Below are positions 8,587 to 17,547 of a stretch of DNA of 64,000 bases, one piece after another. Made by a program: the position numbers and the translations under genes. The DNA lies in the NCBI RefSeq assembly GCF_010470675.1, contig NZ_VOIQ01000005.1, forward strand, positions 1 to 64,000, read 5' to 3'. The DNA is from Desulfovibrio sp. JC010. Lineage in GTDB: Bacteria; Desulfobacterota; Desulfovibrionia; Desulfovibrionales; Desulfovibrionaceae. The number at the start of each line of letters is the position of its first letter. Positions within the stretch are counted from its first letter, which is position 1. Under the pieces are notes generated by a model that was not told the DNA's origin, made no database searches, and worked only from the letters and a program-made list of their open reading frames with translations.

Positions 8587-9528
8587 ATGAGGAAAACAGT
8601 ACTGCTTCTCATCGCCATAGTCTGCTTTTTTGTAGCACCTTCCATGGCGCTTGCTACCGATCTGCCCAGGGTTATGATTGTCGGGGAAGATGCCGATCCT
8701 GATACCGTCCCCCGTAATTCAAGGGTTTTTAAACGGGTTCTCAACGCCATTTCCAATGAGATGGTCAATCTCGGTTTTGACGTGAAAGATGAAACCGCAC
8801 TGACCCACATGACCCATGTTCAGGGCCGCACCAGACGTAACGATGCTGAGCTTATCCAGATCGCCAAGGATGCCGGTATCGACGTGCTCTGCATTTTCAG
8901 CATTTATCCCAATGCCAAGACCAACCAGAACAGCGTTAGGGTTACCGCCCGCGTAGAAGGCCGCCTCCTTTCCGTATGGGACGGTTCCAGAATGGGTAAT
9001 TTTGAATCCGAACCCCAGCAGTACCAGCTTGTTCCCAGACCCTATAGCCGTAACGACGTTCTCGAAGCAGTCGGCAAGCTCTCCAAGATTATCGGTTCCG
9101 ATGTAGGCGCAGTACTCGCTGACCGCCTTGACCAGTATCATCCTGAAGGCGGCAGCTACTCTGACGGCGGCGGTTCCGGTTCAGGTGGCGGCGGTGGTTC
9201 CGGTATCGGTTCCGGCGGACGTTTGCTTGAATGGACCCTTATTTTCGACGGTTTCAGCGATGACGATATGCTCGACGTTGAAGATTACATCACCATCTTT
9301 ACCGGTTACGACAGCCACCGTCCCAAGTCCAACGCCCTGAACACTTCTTCCCACCACGAATTGTGGTACAAGTCCTCCATTGATTCAGCACACCTGAAGC
9401 GCAATATGGTGCGCATGCTCAGAAAGCTGAACATGAAGGGACGTGTCTACATTTCCGGTAACGAAGTGAAGATCGTTAAGCAGCACCGCGTTAAGCAGCG
9501 CAGAAAGCAGAGCAACAGTGAGTGGTAA
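8587..9528 (+). CDS. Exported two-domain protein with Gly/Ser linker (envelope operon gene 1)
   Basis: Product of 313 residues with a signal peptide cut after MALA (residue 23). Residues 25-180 look like the CsgG/FlgT-middle type of alpha/beta domain: PRVMIVGEDAD, then a helix, LGFDVKDETA, and AGIDVLCIFSIYPN. A flexible linker of almost only Gly and Ser spans about residues 190-210. Residues 212-300 form a second small domain (LLEWTLIFDGF, then LKRNMVRMLRKLN and VYISGNEVKIV) that resembles the C-terminus of the next gene product. The end is very basic. GGAGAG precedes the ATG by six bases. First gene of an eight-gene run; function unknown. Confidence 0.82.
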   Translation: MRKTVLLLIAIVCFFVAPSMALATDLPRVMIVGEDADPDTVPRNSRVFKRVLNAISNEMVNLGFDVKDETALTHMTHVQGRTRRNDAELIQIAKDAGIDVLCIFSIYPNAKTNQNSVRVTARVEGRLLSVWDGSRMGNFESEPQQYQLVPRPYSRNDVLEAVGKLSKIIGSDVGAVLADRLDQYHPEGGSYSDGGGSGSGGGGGSGIGSGGRLLEWTLIFDGFSDDDMLDVEDYITIFTGYDSHRPKSNALNTSSHHELWYKSSIDSAHLKRNMVRMLRKLNMKGRVYISGNEVKIVKQHRVKQRRKQSNSEW

Positions 9529-9558
9529 GCGTTACTGCTCTAAAAAAATGAGGTCTCT

Positions 9559-10665
9559 ATGTCCTTGGTAAAACTGTACTCTCAGGTGGTTGCTGTATCG
9601 CTTGCAATATTGCTGGCCGCCTCCACGGCATTTGCCGTGGAGGCCACCGGCGAAGGAATTGACCGCCATCAGGCACTCAATTCAGCTTTGCGTACTGCGG
9701 TTGAAATGCAGATAGGCACGGCAGTGGCGTCTGATTCCCTTGTGGAGTCCGGGGTGCTGGTCCGTGACGAGATTGCCACCCATTCAAAAGGGTATGTCAC
9801 TTCCTACAAGGTGTTGCAGGAAGGAGCCACCGCTGACGGCTATCTGATCACCATTGATGCCGTGGTCGACAGTAAACTTCTTTATTCCGACTACACCACC
9901 CTTGCCATCCTGCAGAAAATGTCCGGTCTGCCGAGACTGCTCATTTTCGGTTCCGGGGCCGGATTTAATTCTGTTCCGCCGCAATCCATGAAGGAATTGG
10001 TACACGCTGTTTCACGTACTTTCGGGAAAAAATTCCAGTTTGAGGTAATCGACTGGCCCATGTCCCGTGCCAAGTTCAGTGAGATTGAAGGTTCCATGAA
10101 CCTCAGGAAGGCTGCAAAGTTCAATAGTCTGCTTAAGGCTGATTACGTTGTAACTGTGGAGCTTGAACTGCCCAAGGCGGCAAACCCGGTTATGCACCTG
10201 ACCTGTGTGCGTATTTCCGACGGTCAGAAGATCGGTGAGGTGCGCAGGCCGGTTGAAAAATATGTCAGCCTTTCCGGAAAACCTGCTGAAGTCTACAGCA
10301 GGGCTGTGGACGCAGCCGGGCCTGAAGCCTACTGGGCTTCGGTTCGCATTGCCCGTGAGTTGCTGGAAAGCATGGAAGCCGAACTGGATCGCGGCAAGGG
10401 ATTCCGCTACACGCTGACCTTCCTCGGTTTTCCGGAGTTGCCGCAGGTCTGCGCGGCCCTTGAGGATGTGCCCGGTTTTGTGCGCAAGGAAATCAAGCGT
10501 CAGAACGGCATGAACATGGAAGTGAGCTACTGGTCAACTCTGCGTGCTGAGAATCTGCTCAAGCGGGTCCGCACCGCGCTTCATGATGTAGGTGTGGAAA
10601 AATTCCAGTCCAAAATGGACGGCAGGAATCTAAAGTTTCGCTGGCAGAATCCAGAAGGATTTTAA
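9559..10665 (+). CDS. Exported FlgT-N-like protein (envelope operon gene 2)
   Basis: Product of 368 residues, signal peptide ending ASTAFA. Residues 27-110 match the pattern of the FlgT N-terminal/LPP20-like domain: EATGEGIDRHQALNSALRTA, then THSKGYVTSYKVLQEG and YLITIDAVV. Residues 130-270 form a FlgT-middle/CsgG-like domain (PRLLIFGSGAGF, LLKADYVVTVELELP). Residues 290-365 repeat the small C-terminal domain of gene 1 (FRYTLTFLGF, LLKRVRTALHDVG). No other flagellar genes are nearby, so a general outer-membrane scaffold role is as likely as flagellar work. Thirty bases after gene 1. Confidence 0.8.
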   Translation: MSLVKLYSQVVAVSLAILLAASTAFAVEATGEGIDRHQALNSALRTAVEMQIGTAVASDSLVESGVLVRDEIATHSKGYVTSYKVLQEGATADGYLITIDAVVDSKLLYSDYTTLAILQKMSGLPRLLIFGSGAGFNSVPPQSMKELVHAVSRTFGKKFQFEVIDWPMSRAKFSEIEGSMNLRKAAKFNSLLKADYVVTVELELPKAANPVMHLTCVRISDGQKIGEVRRPVEKYVSLSGKPAEVYSRAVDAAGPEAYWASVRIARELLESMEAELDRGKGFRYTLTFLGFPELPQVCAALEDVPGFVRKEIKRQNGMNMEVSYWSTLRAENLLKRVRTALHDVGVEKFQSKMDGRNLKFRWQNPEGF

Positions 10666-10679
10666 AGGAGGATAACCGG

Positions 10680-11885
10680 ATGAAAAAATATTTAATATTT
10701 CTAACGGGTCTGCTTTTGATTCTCTCCCTTGCCGGGTGCGGAAAAAAAGTGAAACCCATGTCCATTGAAGACAACCCGGCCCATCATTATCTGATGGGTA
10801 TGGAGCTCATTGATCAGGGCATGCCTGAAAAGGCCATGGGCCGTTTTGAACGGGCTGTAGCCCTTGATGATGAATTCGCGCCCGCCATCGCAGGCAAGGC
10901 CCTTGTTTACGCCATGCGTGCCGAAAGCGAAAGCGATGAAGAGTACAGCGCAGTAGATGCTGAACGGGCCATTGACCAGTTTGACAAGGCCGTGCGTGAA
11001 GCAAGGCGTGACCGTTCCCATAAATTCAGTGTCTACGTGACCGGAATTCGGGTTTATTCCCACATAGCCACCCGCGGCTGGCTGCAGAGGGCGGAAGACC
11101 TCTACGCTGATGCTAAGCTGATGATCAAATATGTAGTGGAAGAGGACCTTCCTTACTACCGCCAGACCGAGGCCGTTCATTATTTCATGGGCGAAGCCTA
11201 TTTTAAGGGCGGCGAATTCCGCAAAGCCGAAGATGTTCTCGGCGTGGTGCTTTCCGCCTCTCCGGGCAAGTGGCATGACAAGGCCAACGCCTTGTATAAC
11301 CGGGCCCAGAAAATCCTGCGGGCCATGAGCAACTATACCCTGACCGATGTCGCCAAGCAGATTGCGGTCAAGGAAGAAGTGGACCGCGCCGATGTTGCCG
11401 CACTGCTGGTGGACGAACTCCATCTGGACAGGCTTTTTGCCGGACGTATTCCCGTGCCCGGAAACAACAAAAAGGCCGAGTTTACTCCTGCCGATGTCGT
11501 CGGGCATATGTTTGAGCCGGAAATCATGACCGTCCTTAAGTGGAATGTGCGCGGTCTTGAGCCGACCTATGATGAACAGACCCGCGCTTATCTCTTCCAT
11601 CCCCAAAAGCCCATGACCCGCAAGGAGCTGGCTTTTGTGTTGGAAGATGTGCTCATCAAGCTGACCGGGGATGAATCCATGTCCACCCAGCATATGGGCC
11701 AGAAGAAGTCTCTCTACCCTGATGTGGAACCCACCGACGCATGGTACAACGCCATTGTCACCGTGGTTAATCGCAATCTCATGGAAACCGATCTGTCCGG
11801 TGCCTTCCGTCCTGACGACAACATGGACGGTGCGGATCTGATCCTTTCCCTGATGCGTCTGCGTAACATTATGAATATTTACTAA
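10680..11885 (+). CDS. TPR lipoprotein with SLH-like C-terminus (envelope operon gene 3)
   Basis: Product of 401 residues with a lipoprotein signal (LSLAGC, Cys20). Residues 36-215 contain tetratricopeptide-like helices (YLMGMELIDQGMPEKAMGRF, AVHYFMGEAYFKGGEFRKAE). The C-terminal part, about residues 310-400, has S-layer-homology-like blocks: MTRKELAFVLEDVLIKL, YPDVEPTDAWYNAI and GAFRPDDNMDGADL. SLH domains bind cell-wall polymers, so this protein could tie the lipid-anchored complex to another envelope layer. AGGAGG lies six bases before the ATG. Confidence 0.82.
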   Translation: MKKYLIFLTGLLLILSLAGCGKKVKPMSIEDNPAHHYLMGMELIDQGMPEKAMGRFERAVALDDEFAPAIAGKALVYAMRAESESDEEYSAVDAERAIDQFDKAVREARRDRSHKFSVYVTGIRVYSHIATRGWLQRAEDLYADAKLMIKYVVEEDLPYYRQTEAVHYFMGEAYFKGGEFRKAEDVLGVVLSASPGKWHDKANALYNRAQKILRAMSNYTLTDVAKQIAVKEEVDRADVAALLVDELHLDRLFAGRIPVPGNNKKAEFTPADVVGHMFEPEIMTVLKWNVRGLEPTYDEQTRAYLFHPQKPMTRKELAFVLEDVLIKLTGDESMSTQHMGQKKSLYPDVEPTDAWYNAIVTVVNRNLMETDLSGAFRPDDNMDGADLILSLMRLRNIMNIY

Positions 11886-11899
11886 CAGTGGAGGATAAC

Positions 11900-12889
11900 G
11901 TGAAAAAATTATTGCTTGCCCTGACAGCGGTAGTGCTTTTTGCCGGCTCCGCTGTTGCCGGGGAAAAGATTCTCGAGGTTGTGAATCAGGATGAAGTGTT
12001 CCAGAAGGGATACATTCAGGTAATCGGTGAGTCCGAAGCCGGGCAGAGCCGTTACCGTGCTAAACGTGCCGCAGAAGTTGTTGCCCAGCGCAGAATGCTT
12101 GAAATTTATCAGGGATTGCGTCTCAGCGGTAAGACTACTGTGCGTGATGGAATGCTTGCCAGTGAACGTGTACGTACCACTGTTCAGGGTTCCCTGCGCG
12201 GTGCTGTCCCCTGCGGTGAATCTTTCGACCGTACTGAAGGTTATGCAAGGGTCTGCCTGCGTCTGAATCTGCACGGCCATGATTCCGTGTACAGCGCGTT
12301 TGATGAAATTATCCTCAAAGAGCCCGAAGCTCTGAAGGTTCGTGAAATTCCGGCATTCAAACCGGAAACCCTACCTGAAATCATTGCTCCTGCCGTAGAA
12401 GAGAAAAAAGAAGAGGTTGTCGCCAAGGTCGAGGAACCTGTGAAAGAAGAGGTTGCTAAGGAAGAAGTTGCTGAAAAGGCTGAAAAAGTTGAACCTCCGG
12501 TACAGACTACCGAGCCTGCTTCCGAAAAGATTCAGGCTGCAGTGGCTACCCCGGTTGACGGCATCATCGTTGATGTGCGTGAATTCGACTTCAAGCCCGC
12601 TTTGGTCAACCGCATCCTGACTGAAAAGAATGAAGTGCTCTTTGATCCTTCCAAGGTCCTCAATCAGGTCCTGATCGAAAGAGGCTGCGGAGGTTACACA
12701 ACTGACCTGCAGAAGGCCCGTGCCCTGCTCGAATCATGGGGCAGCAAGTCTCCCATGGTGCTTACCGGAAAAACCGTGCAGAACGTCACTGACGCAGTGG
12801 TCAGCGTTGAAGACGCGGCTACCGTATTTGCCTATGACCAGAAGTATAACCTGCTGGCACAGGCAAGGGTAGTATTCGTACTTAAGTAA
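11900..12889 (+). CDS. Exported LPP20-like protein with Glu/Lys/Val-rich linker (envelope operon gene 4)
   Basis: GTG start preceded by GGAGG at six bases; a GTG at 11888 has no site. The product of 329 residues has a signal peptide ending GSAVAG. Residues 35-125 resemble the LPP20 lipoprotein domain (RYRAKRAAEVVAQRRMLEIY, YARVCLRLNLHG). Residues 150-220 are a low-complexity linker rich in Glu, Lys, Val, Pro and Ala. Residues 225-329 form a second domain with DGIIVDVREFDFKPALV and a hydrophobic end (QARVVFVLK). It has no lipobox, unlike classic LPP20. Probably periplasmic; unknown function. Confidence 0.8.
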   Translation: MKKLLLALTAVVLFAGSAVAGEKILEVVNQDEVFQKGYIQVIGESEAGQSRYRAKRAAEVVAQRRMLEIYQGLRLSGKTTVRDGMLASERVRTTVQGSLRGAVPCGESFDRTEGYARVCLRLNLHGHDSVYSAFDEIILKEPEALKVREIPAFKPETLPEIIAPAVEEKKEEVVAKVEEPVKEEVAKEEVAEKAEKVEPPVQTTEPASEKIQAAVATPVDGIIVDVREFDFKPALVNRILTEKNEVLFDPSKVLNQVLIERGCGGYTTDLQKARALLESWGSKSPMVLTGKTVQNVTDAVVSVEDAATVFAYDQKYNLLAQARVVFVLK

Positions 12890-12907
12890 TAAAAAGGCGG
12901 TGTTGCG

Positions 12908-15091
12908 GTGTTGCACAAAAAGGGAATTCTCATTGGCGGGACTGTAGCGGCCATTGTTTTGGTCGGTTCTTTGGTGCTGGTCAGTGTTAATTTTGTGGAC
13001 GCCGTACAAAAGACGCTTTCTGATATGACCCAAATGGGGGTCGTAATGGAAGAAATTACGATTCACTACGACCCCCTTCCTTCTTTGGAGGTGACCAATC
13101 TGCGTGTGCAGAGCGGTATGGATACCGTCAGTATCCCGAAGCTGGTCATCTTTCCCGATCTCCCCAGTCTGCTTACCGGGGAAATTAAACTTCGCCATGC
13201 TATTTTGCAGGGACCGGATCTGAAAGCCCTTGCCCACCGTGAGTATCGCGGGGGCAGCTCCGGTGCGCTTGAACTCCCGGCCCTGTTTCCCGATAGAATT
13301 GATGTGCTTTCCGGCAAGGTGCAGCTGACCAATTCCTATCAGGCTGAGCCGCTTACTGTTTCCGCCAGCATGGAGAAGGAAAGCACAGGGTTCGCCTTCA
13401 ACGTGCGCAGTGCTTCCATTGCCGAGTTGGGATTTAAATTTTCCGGGCGGCTGGATATGGTTTCCACCTCTCCGCTGAAGCTCAATCTTCAGGCCAGCGA
13501 ATGTTCCATTGATCCGGCTTCCTTTTTGGGATTTCTGACCGGGTTCGGCTACATGGATAATTCCACCATTCCCGAACTGGCCGAGGCCGGAAAATTTCAG
13601 ACTACCGACCTTGATTTCAGTGTGGACAGCGCAGCCGGAACTATGGATGTGAAGGCCGGGGGGCTGGTTCTTGATTCCACCAGCGGTAAAGGTCTTTCCC
13701 TGCAAATGGGGCAGGGCGGAACTTTTCAGGTTACCCTTGATGAAGCACAGGTGGATGCCGGGGAGCTTTACGCCATGGCCCGGAAGAGCGAACGGGGCCG
13801 CAATGCCACCCGTTCCCTGTGCGAATCCGCCAAGCTGAAATCCATCAAACCCACGGGCACTTTGATATTCAAATCTGTTTCATTGTCCTCTCCGCCCAGT
13901 TCTGTGGCCAACAAGGGGCTTTCCGGCAAGATGACCGTCAGTGCCAAGGATCTGGTGCTGGTGCTGGAATCTTTGGACGGCAGGAAGCAGGAACTCAGTA
14001 TTTCCGAAATCGATGCCGACGTTGAATTAAAAGACGGCAAGCCCAAAGTCTCCGTGCGCAGTTTCAATGTTGCTTCAGCCACAGGCGGTAGCTGCAACAT
14101 GCAGGCATCGCTTGCTTTTCCCTTTGATTTGAAGCAGGCCCGGTTCAAGGCCGAGGCACTGGATTTTGCCCTCTTCGATTACATTATCACCTGCGAGGCT
14201 GAAAAAAAAAATCCTTTGCGGACTGTGTTTGATACCCAGCTGAGCCACAAGGAAACACGCATTTCAGCTTCCGGGTATTTCAATACCCCGCGCAACAATC
14301 TTTCCGGCTATGAAGCGCAACTGAAATCCCTCAGTATTCGCGTTCCTGAAAAAGATGACTCTGAAGCAGGTTCTTCTGTCGGAGTTGCCGGTGCAAAAGA
14401 GAAATTCAATTTTGAATATCTGCTGGGGCAGGAGATCAGCGGCAAGGCTTCCATTCGTCGATTTTATTACAATGATTGGCCTTTCAGCGATGTCGCTGTA
14501 TTCGTTCATTCAGGAGCAGAGCGCGCCTTGGTAAAGGCCAGCGGGAAACTTTTTCACCTCAATCTCAATGCCGATGTGGTGCTGACACAGGACCAGCTGG
14601 CCGCCCAGTGTAATGTGAAAGGACGCGGTACCAGCCTGCCCAGTCTGATTGCCTGTTTTGCCAAGGACCTTTCTGTATCTCTGCGCGGAAAAATTTATCT
14701 CAATGCCAATCTGTTCATGCAGGGCGGGGATGCTGATGGGCTTGTAAAGTCCGTGCGCGGTGAGGCTTCCGCTAAAATTGACGACCTGCATGTATTCAAT
14801 CTTGCCAGTCTTGATCCACGTCTGGGATTTTTCATTGATCTGATGGATGCGGTTTCTGCCAATCCTGAAGGCGGAGGACAGGTTTTGAAGTTCAGCACAG
14901 CGAGGTTGCGGGCGGCCTTAAGCGGTAAGGACCTGCTCATAAATTCTTTTAATCTCAGCGGACGGCAATTGCAGGCCTGGGGAGGGGGGACATATTCCCT
15001 TGCTGATAAGCACCTGCAACTGGAAGGCGAGGTCCGTTCCGTTCTCGGTACGGTCAATTCTTTTAACGTAGATAGAAAGTTGAAGTCTTAG
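12908..15091 (+). CDS. AsmA-like membrane-anchored protein (envelope operon gene 5)
   Basis: Product of 727 residues with one N-terminal membrane segment (residues 8-28) and a long beta-rich periplasmic part. It looks like the AsmA/DUF748/TamB-related repeating-beta-groove superfamily: an N-terminal ITIHYDPLPSLEVTNLRV block, many strand-Gly-turn units, and a C-terminal AsmA-C-like segment (VRGEASAKIDDLHVFNLASL, LLINSFNLSGRQLQAWGGG). Such proteins bridge inner and outer membranes and carry lipids or help outer-membrane assembly. GTG start with AAGGCGG upstream. It ends two bases before gene 6. Confidence 0.8.
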   Translation: MLHKKGILIGGTVAAIVLVGSLVLVSVNFVDAVQKTLSDMTQMGVVMEEITIHYDPLPSLEVTNLRVQSGMDTVSIPKLVIFPDLPSLLTGEIKLRHAILQGPDLKALAHREYRGGSSGALELPALFPDRIDVLSGKVQLTNSYQAEPLTVSASMEKESTGFAFNVRSASIAELGFKFSGRLDMVSTSPLKLNLQASECSIDPASFLGFLTGFGYMDNSTIPELAEAGKFQTTDLDFSVDSAAGTMDVKAGGLVLDSTSGKGLSLQMGQGGTFQVTLDEAQVDAGELYAMARKSERGRNATRSLCESAKLKSIKPTGTLIFKSVSLSSPPSSVANKGLSGKMTVSAKDLVLVLESLDGRKQELSISEIDADVELKDGKPKVSVRSFNVASATGGSCNMQASLAFPFDLKQARFKAEALDFALFDYIITCEAEKKNPLRTVFDTQLSHKETRISASGYFNTPRNNLSGYEAQLKSLSIRVPEKDDSEAGSSVGVAGAKEKFNFEYLLGQEISGKASIRRFYYNDWPFSDVAVFVHSGAERALVKASGKLFHLNLNADVVLTQDQLAAQCNVKGRGTSLPSLIACFAKDLSVSLRGKIYLNANLFMQGGDADGLVKSVRGEASAKIDDLHVFNLASLDPRLGFFIDLMDAVSANPEGGGQVLKFSTARLRAALSGKDLLINSFNLSGRQLQAWGGGTYSLADKHLQLEGEVRSVLGTVNSFNVDRKLKS

Positions 15092-15093
15092 CC

Positions 15094-17547
15094 ATGATTA
15101 ACAAGCATAGTTCCATCATATTTTTATTGCTGGCTGGCCTGCTTCTCTCCGGTTGTTTCGGCAAGAGAACAACTCAGGCCGTGCAGTATGCAGAGGAAGA
15201 GGCTATTCCGTATAAAATCGCGGTTCTGCCTGCGGAATACATCAAGCATGCTGAGAATTCCACAGAACACAAATCCGTGCTTGTGCTTGATGATGACCGG
15301 GTGTTCGTAGCCGATATTTCCCGGGCAGCCATTACCAACCAACTGGCCGGGAAAGGTTTCATGCCCCTGCAAAAGGATGTGGTGGACAACACCCTTGCGG
15401 AATTGGGGCGCGATGAAGGCTGGCGTAAGCTCAGTGATGTGGAGTTGTGCAAGCTGCTGGGTGCTGACGGCATCGTCAAGACTGATATTTACAGCGCGGA
15501 TATGATCAAAGCACTGGCCTTTGACCTTTTTCAGCTGGATGCGGAAGTGATGATGTATAACGCAGCAGGAACATTGGTGGGCAAATGGCGGGACAGTGCT
15601 TCCAAACGCCGTATTTCTGTTCCCACCGGGGTGGTCGGCCTTGCCGGAACCATAGTTGAGGAAGTTTTTTCCGATCCTATCAGGCGGCAGATGCGTATGG
15701 TGGTTTATGACTGGGCCTGGAATATGGCGCAGGTGCTGCCCGATTGTCCCAAGGGACCGAAGCTGCCCGAAGTTATCGCCGTGGATACCAACGTGGATAA
15801 CCGGCTCTTCGGGGTAGGACAGAAGATTGCGGTGCGTGTTGATGCTGAACCGGGACTTAAGTGTTCTTTCGACATCGGTGATTTCAGGAAAAATATCCCG
15901 CTGCCCCAGACTGCGCAGGGCGTTTACGAAGGATTTTACGTGGTCCGCGAGGGCGATAAATCCGCAAACGAGACTTTGATGGTCCGCATGCGCAAGGCTA
16001 ACGGCGTGGACAGGCTCTGGCCTGAATCCGGTTCTCTGATCACTCTCGACGGCCAATTGCCTCCGGTTGTTAAGACAGTAGAATTCCAGACCGGACGCGA
16101 TGGTATTCAGCTGTTCTGGGAAGTTCCTGCTGCAACTGATCTGGATGAATTTGTAATCGAAAAGGGTGCCGAGCCGGTTGGCGAATATGAAGTGGTTTCC
16201 CGGACCCGTACTCCGGAATTTGTTGATCCCGACGTAATGCAGGGAAACACTGTGTTTTACCGGGTGCGCATTAAGGATAAGGCAGGAAACATGTCACCCT
16301 TGAACGGGGTGACTGAAGTTATCATGCCTCAGTTTGATGAACGTGAGCTTTTCGGCGAGCTTTCCGGTGTGCTGGTCAAAGGAAATTACCGCATTGCATT
16401 TCCGGTGACTGTGCCGGAAGGTGTGGAATTTTCCATTCAGTTCGGCACAAAGATCCGTTTTGAAGATAAGGGACGTATTGATGTCTCAGGTTCTTTTCAG
16501 GCCCTTGGTGAAATAAGTTCTCCGGTTCGGCTGGAATCAAATTCCACTGAGGGAATAAAGATCCTGCCCGGCGGCAAGGCAGTACTTTCCCAGTGCGAAT
16601 TCAGCGGGTTCAGCAAGGCTGTTACCGCAGCCGGGGGATATGCGGAACTGCGCTCTTCTTCGTTCAGCGGCGGTGAGTATGCTGTGGCGGTTACAAAAAC
16701 GGGTAACTATGATTTTCAGGGTTTGCGTATAAATGATGTCCGGCAGGGCTTGCTGCTCAGTGCCGGAAACGGAACTGTGCTGCGCTCCAGCATCAATAAT
16801 TGCACGCGGGGGATTGTCTTTAGCGGTGGCAATGCCGAAATCAAGGACAACAACCTTTTTGATAATAAAATCAATTTGCTGTCTTCTACAAAACTGGTGG
16901 TCAGCGATAATTTTTTCGGGACAGCCTCAAGGGATCATTTGAATATCAAAGGTGATATTCTGGTCAAATCCATTCTGGATGCCCCCTACCCGCACGGGCG
17001 CAGGATAATTCTGGTGGACGATCAGGACATCACGCCGGAAGAGCTGGAAAAGAAATTTGCGAAGCTTAAGGAACAGGGCGTCAGTGCTTTTCACAGCCAG
17101 CATTACGGGGATGCCTATCAGGCTTTGAATCAGGCCCTTAAGATGAAAGATGACCGGGATGTTTATCTCTATCTTTCTTACACCCTGCTTGCTTTGGGGG
17201 ATGACCTTGCTTTGTCCGAAACCATGAGCGAGGGCATTTCAAAATTCCCTTATGATGTGCGTCTGCACCAGCTTTATGTACGCTACCTGCTGAACAAGGG
17301 TGACCTCAGGCAGGCCCGGCAGGTTCTTGATAAAGCTCTTTTGCTCAGTCCGGCGGACAGCAATCTGCTTTACATGAAGGACTATCTTGATCATCTCGCA
17401 GCTCCCGCTGACTCTTCCGTAGAGCCGGAAACGGCACCGGAGCAGAAAGATGACGAAAAGCAGGTTGAAGCCATGCCTGTAAAAGAAAAGCCGGAAGCGG
17501 AAAATTCTGGTGCAGTAAAACCGGAGGACAATAAAGATGAACAATAA
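15094..17547 (+). CDS. GNA1162/DUF799-like lipoprotein with beta-helix and TPR (envelope operon gene 6)
   Basis: Product of 817 residues with lipoprotein signal LLLSGC (Cys21). Residues 38-215 fit the DUF799/GNA1162 lipoprotein family (KIAVLPAEYI, then LLGADGIVKTDIY, then VYDWAWNMAQVLPDCP). Residues 325-410 look like an Ig/FN3 domain with VVKTVEFQTGRDGIQLFWEV. Residues 440-625 form a right-handed beta-helix-like run (ILPGGKAVLSQCEFSGFSKA and similar rungs). Residues 650-765 contain TPR-like helices, and the last 50 are an acidic tail. In Neisseria-like clusters DUF799 proteins accompany CsgG-type lipoproteins. It overlaps gene 7 by 11 bases. Confidence 0.8.
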   Translation: MINKHSSIIFLLLAGLLLSGCFGKRTTQAVQYAEEEAIPYKIAVLPAEYIKHAENSTEHKSVLVLDDDRVFVADISRAAITNQLAGKGFMPLQKDVVDNTLAELGRDEGWRKLSDVELCKLLGADGIVKTDIYSADMIKALAFDLFQLDAEVMMYNAAGTLVGKWRDSASKRRISVPTGVVGLAGTIVEEVFSDPIRRQMRMVVYDWAWNMAQVLPDCPKGPKLPEVIAVDTNVDNRLFGVGQKIAVRVDAEPGLKCSFDIGDFRKNIPLPQTAQGVYEGFYVVREGDKSANETLMVRMRKANGVDRLWPESGSLITLDGQLPPVVKTVEFQTGRDGIQLFWEVPAATDLDEFVIEKGAEPVGEYEVVSRTRTPEFVDPDVMQGNTVFYRVRIKDKAGNMSPLNGVTEVIMPQFDERELFGELSGVLVKGNYRIAFPVTVPEGVEFSIQFGTKIRFEDKGRIDVSGSFQALGEISSPVRLESNSTEGIKILPGGKAVLSQCEFSGFSKAVTAAGGYAELRSSSFSGGEYAVAVTKTGNYDFQGLRINDVRQGLLLSAGNGTVLRSSINNCTRGIVFSGGNAEIKDNNLFDNKINLLSSTKLVVSDNFFGTASRDHLNIKGDILVKSILDAPYPHGRRIILVDDQDITPEELEKKFAKLKEQGVSAFHSQHYGDAYQALNQALKMKDDRDVYLYLSYTLLALGDDLALSETMSEGISKFPYDVRLHQLYVRYLLNKGDLRQARQVLDKALLLSPADSNLLYMKDYLDHLAAPADSSVEPETAPEQKDDEKQVEAMPVKEKPEAENSGAVKPEDNKDEQ

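Noticed and set aside
10701-11693. 330-codon frame antisense to the TPR/SLH lipoprotein gene
   Set aside because: It opposes a well-supported operon gene, with His- and Gly-rich shadow composition.
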